A stretch of DNA of 10,922 nucleotides, taken from contig NW_003150780.1 of assembly GCF_000003605.2 (NCBI RefSeq), positions 35,806-46,727 of the forward strand, in the 5' to 3' direction. Positions 1 to 10,922 of the stretch are shown here, piece after piece (the first letter of the stretch is position 1; each line of letters starts with the position of its first letter). The notes beneath the pieces were generated by a model that was not told the DNA's origin, did no database searches, and saw nothing but the letters and a program-made list of their open reading frames with translations. A program made the position numbers and the translations under genes. This DNA is from Saccoglossus kowalevskii. Taxonomy: Eukaryota; Hemichordata; Enteropneusta; Harrimaniidae.

Positions 1-120
1 CGAGAAGAGACTGAATGGGATCATGACATGATGTCACTATACAGTACTATGCGAGTTGCAACCCCAAGTAATGTACCTCTGATATAAATAATGTTGTTGT
101 GTATTAATATTGTTTTGCAG

Positions 121-8600
<8,480 letters not shown>

Positions 8601-8672
8601 TAAAAATATTTCATCTTTTTCGTTTTTATCTTCTTTTTTTTATAATTCTTCACATTTCAAGATATTACACCA

Positions 8673-8678
8673 ATTAAA
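8673..8678 (+). terminator. Probable polyadenylation signal ATTAAA of the ABCC gene
   Basis: The common variant hexamer ATTAAA lies 73 bp after the stop codon and is followed by T-rich sequence (TATTTGTTCTC), giving a short 3'UTR. No AATAAA is closer. Confidence 0.55.
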
Positions 8679-8721
8679 GCATATTTGTTCTCAAAATGTA
8701 TTATCATTCGAAGTGTTACAG

Positions 8722-8818
8722 ACTCAGACACAGACACAGACTCAAACGAACCTTTGTCTTGTACTCCCGTCCGCGGATTGACCGCGGATTTTCATCGTCT
8801 TGGGGGAGGGGGGGGGGG
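8722..8818 (+). repeat. Mirror repeat, G-run and GC-rich block downstream of the gene
   Basis: ACTCAGACACAGACACAG with its continuation (8722-8744) reads the same backwards (mirror, not inverted). At 8802-8818 there are five G, one A and eleven G. The intervening GC-rich block (8762-8803) resembles 9846-9883. No gene recognised in 8679-9480. Confidence 0.6.
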
Positions 8819-9127
8819 CTTTCACACGCGAAAAGTGCGGTGAATTCTACCAGTGAAACACGAATGGGTAATTTACTCTATTCTATAGGGAGGTTGTGCA
8901 TTTACAATTTTAGGACAAAAATGTTTTGGTGATATTTGTTTACATTGCATAGAAAAGTTGTGGTCTGTGATTTCGGGGGCCGGGAGATTATCACAACTTA
9001 TATTTTGTTGAGTTGCTCGTTGTACAATACCCGGAAGGCCCGGGATCGAGAATATATTGATAGATAAAATTGTCAGAAACAGTATCACAATTATTTGACA
9101 AATGAAAAGCGTTGGTGTAAAACTGTG

Positions 9128-9140
9128 TGACCTTTGACCC
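9128..9140. promoter_or_regulatory. DR1 nuclear-receptor motif (TGACCTTTGACCC)
   Basis: The reverse complement is GGGTCAAAGGTCA: two RGGTCA half-sites with one spacer base, the DR1 element bound by HNF4, RXR heterodimers and COUP-TF. It lies between the ABCC 3' end and the promoter-like cluster near 9490. Function is inferred from motif alone. Confidence 0.4.
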
Positions 9141-9474
9141 ATCTCGACAATCTCTGTTATAATCAGCTGTTTCCCGCTTCTTCAATGAGAGAGCTAGAAC
9201 TAAACCTTTTTTTATTTTTTATTTAAACTTAAAATACCTGATACCAGTGTCGAAAAAAAATATTACACCGATTATGAATTACTACGTACTCGAATTGCGT
9301 CTTAAACTCAACTTGAAAACATAAACATAACAATTGAGTTATTTGGCTCGTTATAACATCCTCTATCAGTTCCGTGGATGCGATTGCGTTTCGAGTTTCC
9401 AACTTCTATTAAAGGTGAGCGAACATGTGGTGATCTGATGCCTGAAATAAAGAAGGATTGGTGACTTGTGGAAA

Positions 9475-9515
9475 CCTTAAAGGGCGGTAGTCGTCGCACC
9501 ACGCATGCGCGAGAT
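9475..9515 (-). repeat. Promoter-associated repeat, copy A
   Basis: On the minus strand this reads GCGCATGCGTGGTGCGACG followed by ACTACCGCCCTTTAAGGTT. The + strand at 9758-9795 carries a close match (CGACGACTACCGTCTTTTA core). Differences include CG to CA changes, as expected from CpG decay. Confidence 0.7.
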
Positions 9516-9544
9516 ATATGGGTCTCATATAAACAAACATGGCG
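9482..9544 (+). promoter_or_regulatory. Promoter-like cluster: GC box, NRF1-like, YY1-like
   Basis: GGGCGG (9482-9487) is a GC-box core. CACGCATGCGCG (9500-9511) matches the NRF1 consensus YGCGCAYGCGCR at 11 of 12 positions. AACATGGCG (9536-9544) resembles the YY1 site often placed over start codons. The spacing is typical of TATA-less housekeeping promoters. No expression evidence. Confidence 0.4.
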
Positions 9545-9615
9545 ACTTTGACTGTTGCGCAGATCAACGAGTACAAACTGAGACGTTACCACGCTCTAAC
9601 TGGGTATATTGTCAG
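9539..9615 (+). CDS. Possible first coding exon of an unidentified gene
   Basis: The ATG at 9539 has a strong Kozak-like context (AAACAAACATGGCG) and sits just after the promoter-like cluster. It opens 25 codons plus two bases, MATLTVAQINEYKLRRYHAL and five more residues. It then meets CAG|GTGATT, a plausible donor at 9616 (phase 2). Without splicing the frame stops one codon later. I do not recognise the peptide. No second exon was found in 9616-10922, so continuation would be outside the window. Confidence 0.25.
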
Positions 9616-9757
9616 GTGATTGAAGGTAACGAAGGAGTCACCGGTGGTAATTATTAGTGCAAATCACGCCCAGACCAAACATCATACTAGTACTTGAGAT
9701 TTGTATTAGAAGAGCGCACTGAATTGTGGGAAAATCAATGTTTATCAACACAAATAT

Positions 9758-9795
9758 CGCACATGCAGCACGACGACTACCGTCTTTTAAGGTTC
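9758..9795 (+). repeat. Promoter-associated repeat, copy B (inverted to copy A)
   Basis: GCACATGCAGCACGACGACT and onward to TTTTAAGGTT. Compared with copy A it has a 3-bp deletion and lost CpGs. The GC box is changed to GACGG, and the NRF1-like site is degraded. The shared reading frame in both copies yields RRLP-(P/S)-FKV, which is a consequence of DNA similarity and not proof of coding. Confidence 0.65.
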
Positions 9796-9845
9796 TGAAA
9801 ACTCAAATTCAATCGAATCCACGGATCTACTCAGTGATGTTCGGC

Positions 9846-9904
9846 TATTCCCGGGCGGACATCCGGGGATTTTCACCGCCTGGCAACCATCACGGTGAAA
9901 CCAA
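9846..9904 (+). repeat. GC-rich repeat with hairpin, related to 8762-8803
   Basis: CCGGGGATTTTCACCGCCTGG (9863-9883) matches CCGCGGATTTTCATCGTCTTGG upstream with few changes. TTTCACCG and CGGTGAAA form an 8-bp stem around a short loop (about 9871-9900). Confidence 0.5.
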
Positions 9905-10084
9905 AGGCCGAAAACGGTACTTTGAGATGGTTGTTGAGACTCCACTGAACAATGTAACAAGATTACCCCTGCGTGAGCAACATATATACTGACTAGTATA
10001 AGACAAATGATAAAATACTGACTAAAAATAAAAACAAAGAATGTAAACACGCTAATCTATGAAGTATACAGACTTAGCACAGAG

Positions 10085-10750
10085 ATGGAAATAAAGGCAT
10101 ACTTAATTTTGTATCTGGTATCAAAAATATTTTGCACTAATGGAATGGATAAGTCATGGGGAAATGATGATCCAAATTATAACACCAATCTAATCAACAC
10201 AATTTGCATTAAACTTAAAAAAGTATTTGAAAACAAGAGTCAAGAACAAATGCATGATGATAATAAAAAAAAACGAATAAGCTGCGTACATATAGACTGC
10301 TAAAGAAAAATTGCCAGTATGAAAATTATCTAACAGTAACAAATGCAAAACATAGAGCAGCATTAACAAAATTGGGAATTAGTGCCCATAATTTAAAAAT
10401 AGAGAAAGCTGTATGAAAATGAGAGAACTCAAATGATATAAATTTAATACATTGCAACAAAACAAATACTAATAAATTGATAACAAGCAATAACAGCCAA
10501 AAAACAACAAAACTAGCAAGCTACTTCTATAATTTTTCAGTGCCAGAGAAAATTATTTCAAAAAATCAGCTGCCCCTAAATAAATAAACTATTTCTTTTT
10601 TTATTATTATTATTCTTTCCAATTTTAGTGCTTTCATTTTTGTTACTTACTCAGTTTTTCGTCTATATTGTAATTTTCTTTTTCTTTTTCTGAGTCAATA
10701 TTCAAATAAGGATACGATTATGTAATAAAGATTATTATTATTATTATAAA
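10085..10750 (+). mobile_element. 5'-truncated, frameshifted LINE 3' end (reverse-transcriptase C-terminal region)
   Basis: Two overlapping frames look like the C-terminal part of non-LTR retrotransposon polymerases. Frame 2 (10085-10303) gives ICIKLKKVFENKSQEQMHDD. Frame 1 (10267-10414) gives NKLRTYRLLKKN, then ENYLTV, KHRAALTKLGISAHNLKIEK and a stop. The frames swap at a nine-A run (10265-10273). After more stops, frame 1 resumes to TTKLASYFYN and ends at TAA 10585-10587. The expected Cys/His cluster between these parts is not seen. An A+T-rich 3'UTR follows, with AATAAA at 10724-10729 and an ATT tail at 10731-10747. Family assignment is from recalled motif pattern (HR.ALTK.R.SAH.L.IE), so the clade is not given. 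It is non-functional. Confidence 0.6.
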
Positions 10751-10922
10751 TTTGGTTGTTCAGGATTACTTGTAGGTTGAGTTTGTGTTGTTTTCTTGAA
10801 TTTAGCTATTTTCATCGTCTCTTCGACCGGCGTTCCACAACAGCTCGTGCAGAGCCCATAAAAATACATGTGATATATAGAAGATAATATTTGGTAATCG
10901 TAGTCCCAGTCACTATTAAAAA
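10751..10922. other. Unannotated AT-rich end of window
   Basis: No open frame, repeat, splice-bounded exon or RNA gene was recognised on either strand. Confidence 0.7.

Noticed and set aside
1-120. Additional upstream coding exon
   Set aside because: The frames carry no ABCC NBD1 strand-1 or A-loop motif, and no acceptor-donor pair is convincing; treated as intron.
8696-8932. + strand 78-aa frame after the ABCC gene
   Set aside because: Spans the mirror repeat and an 11-G run; no domain, no promoter, composition of non-coding DNA.
9308-9592. Minus-strand 94-aa frame containing RRLPPFKV, and + strand 9726-9992 with RRLPSFKV
   Set aside because: The shared peptide is explained by an inverted DNA repeat. 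The two frames diverge outside it, and neither has a recognisable domain.

Overview
This is animal (metazoan) nuclear DNA. It is AT-rich, has GT-AG introns of about 110 to 1,200 bp, and carries small DNA-transposon relics and a decayed LINE. The one solid gene is the 3' two-thirds of an ABC subfamily C full transporter on the + strand. Its protein follows the vertebrate MRP5 (ABCC5) pattern closely, as recalled from the family. The compact introns and the MITE load suggest a marine invertebrate such as a hemichordate, echinoderm, cephalochordate or mollusc, but the sequence does not settle the taxon.

Layout. Positions 1-120 are the end of an intron whose upstream exons (TMD1 and the start of NBD1) lie outside the window. 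Positions 121-8600 hold 15 exons, 2,595 nt in total, coding 864 residues plus a stop. All 14 introns keep the reading frame. The exons encode in order NBD1 from Walker A onward, a linker, TMD2 with six predicted helices, and a complete NBD2 with a short C-terminal tail. Intron 2 contains two separate terminal-inverted-repeat elements with target-site duplications: a 413-bp PIF/Harbinger-type element (TTA) and a 550-bp element flanked by TTAA. Intron 14 contains a minisatellite of nine copies of a 31-bp unit. Introns 1, 5 and 11 contain palindromic or foldback DNA.

Downstream of the gene (8601-10080) is 3'UTR and intergenic DNA. It holds a canonical DR1 nuclear-receptor motif and a CpG-rich promoter-like cluster (GC box, NRF1-like site, YY1-like ATGGCG). 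That cluster leads into a possible short first coding exon at 9539-9615. Part of the cluster recurs as a diverged inverted copy about 260 bp further on. From about 10085 to 10750 there is the frameshifted 3' end of a LINE reverse-transcriptase ORF with its UTR and an ATT-repeat tail. Positions 10751-10922 show nothing recognisable.

The exons together make half of one plasma-membrane ATP-driven exporter. Site residues predict one degenerate and one catalytically intact ATP site, as is usual for ABCC proteins. I see no operon, CRISPR array, RNA gene or novel multi-gene system. The main points of interest are the mobile and repeat elements in the introns and the promoter-like duplicated unit downstream.
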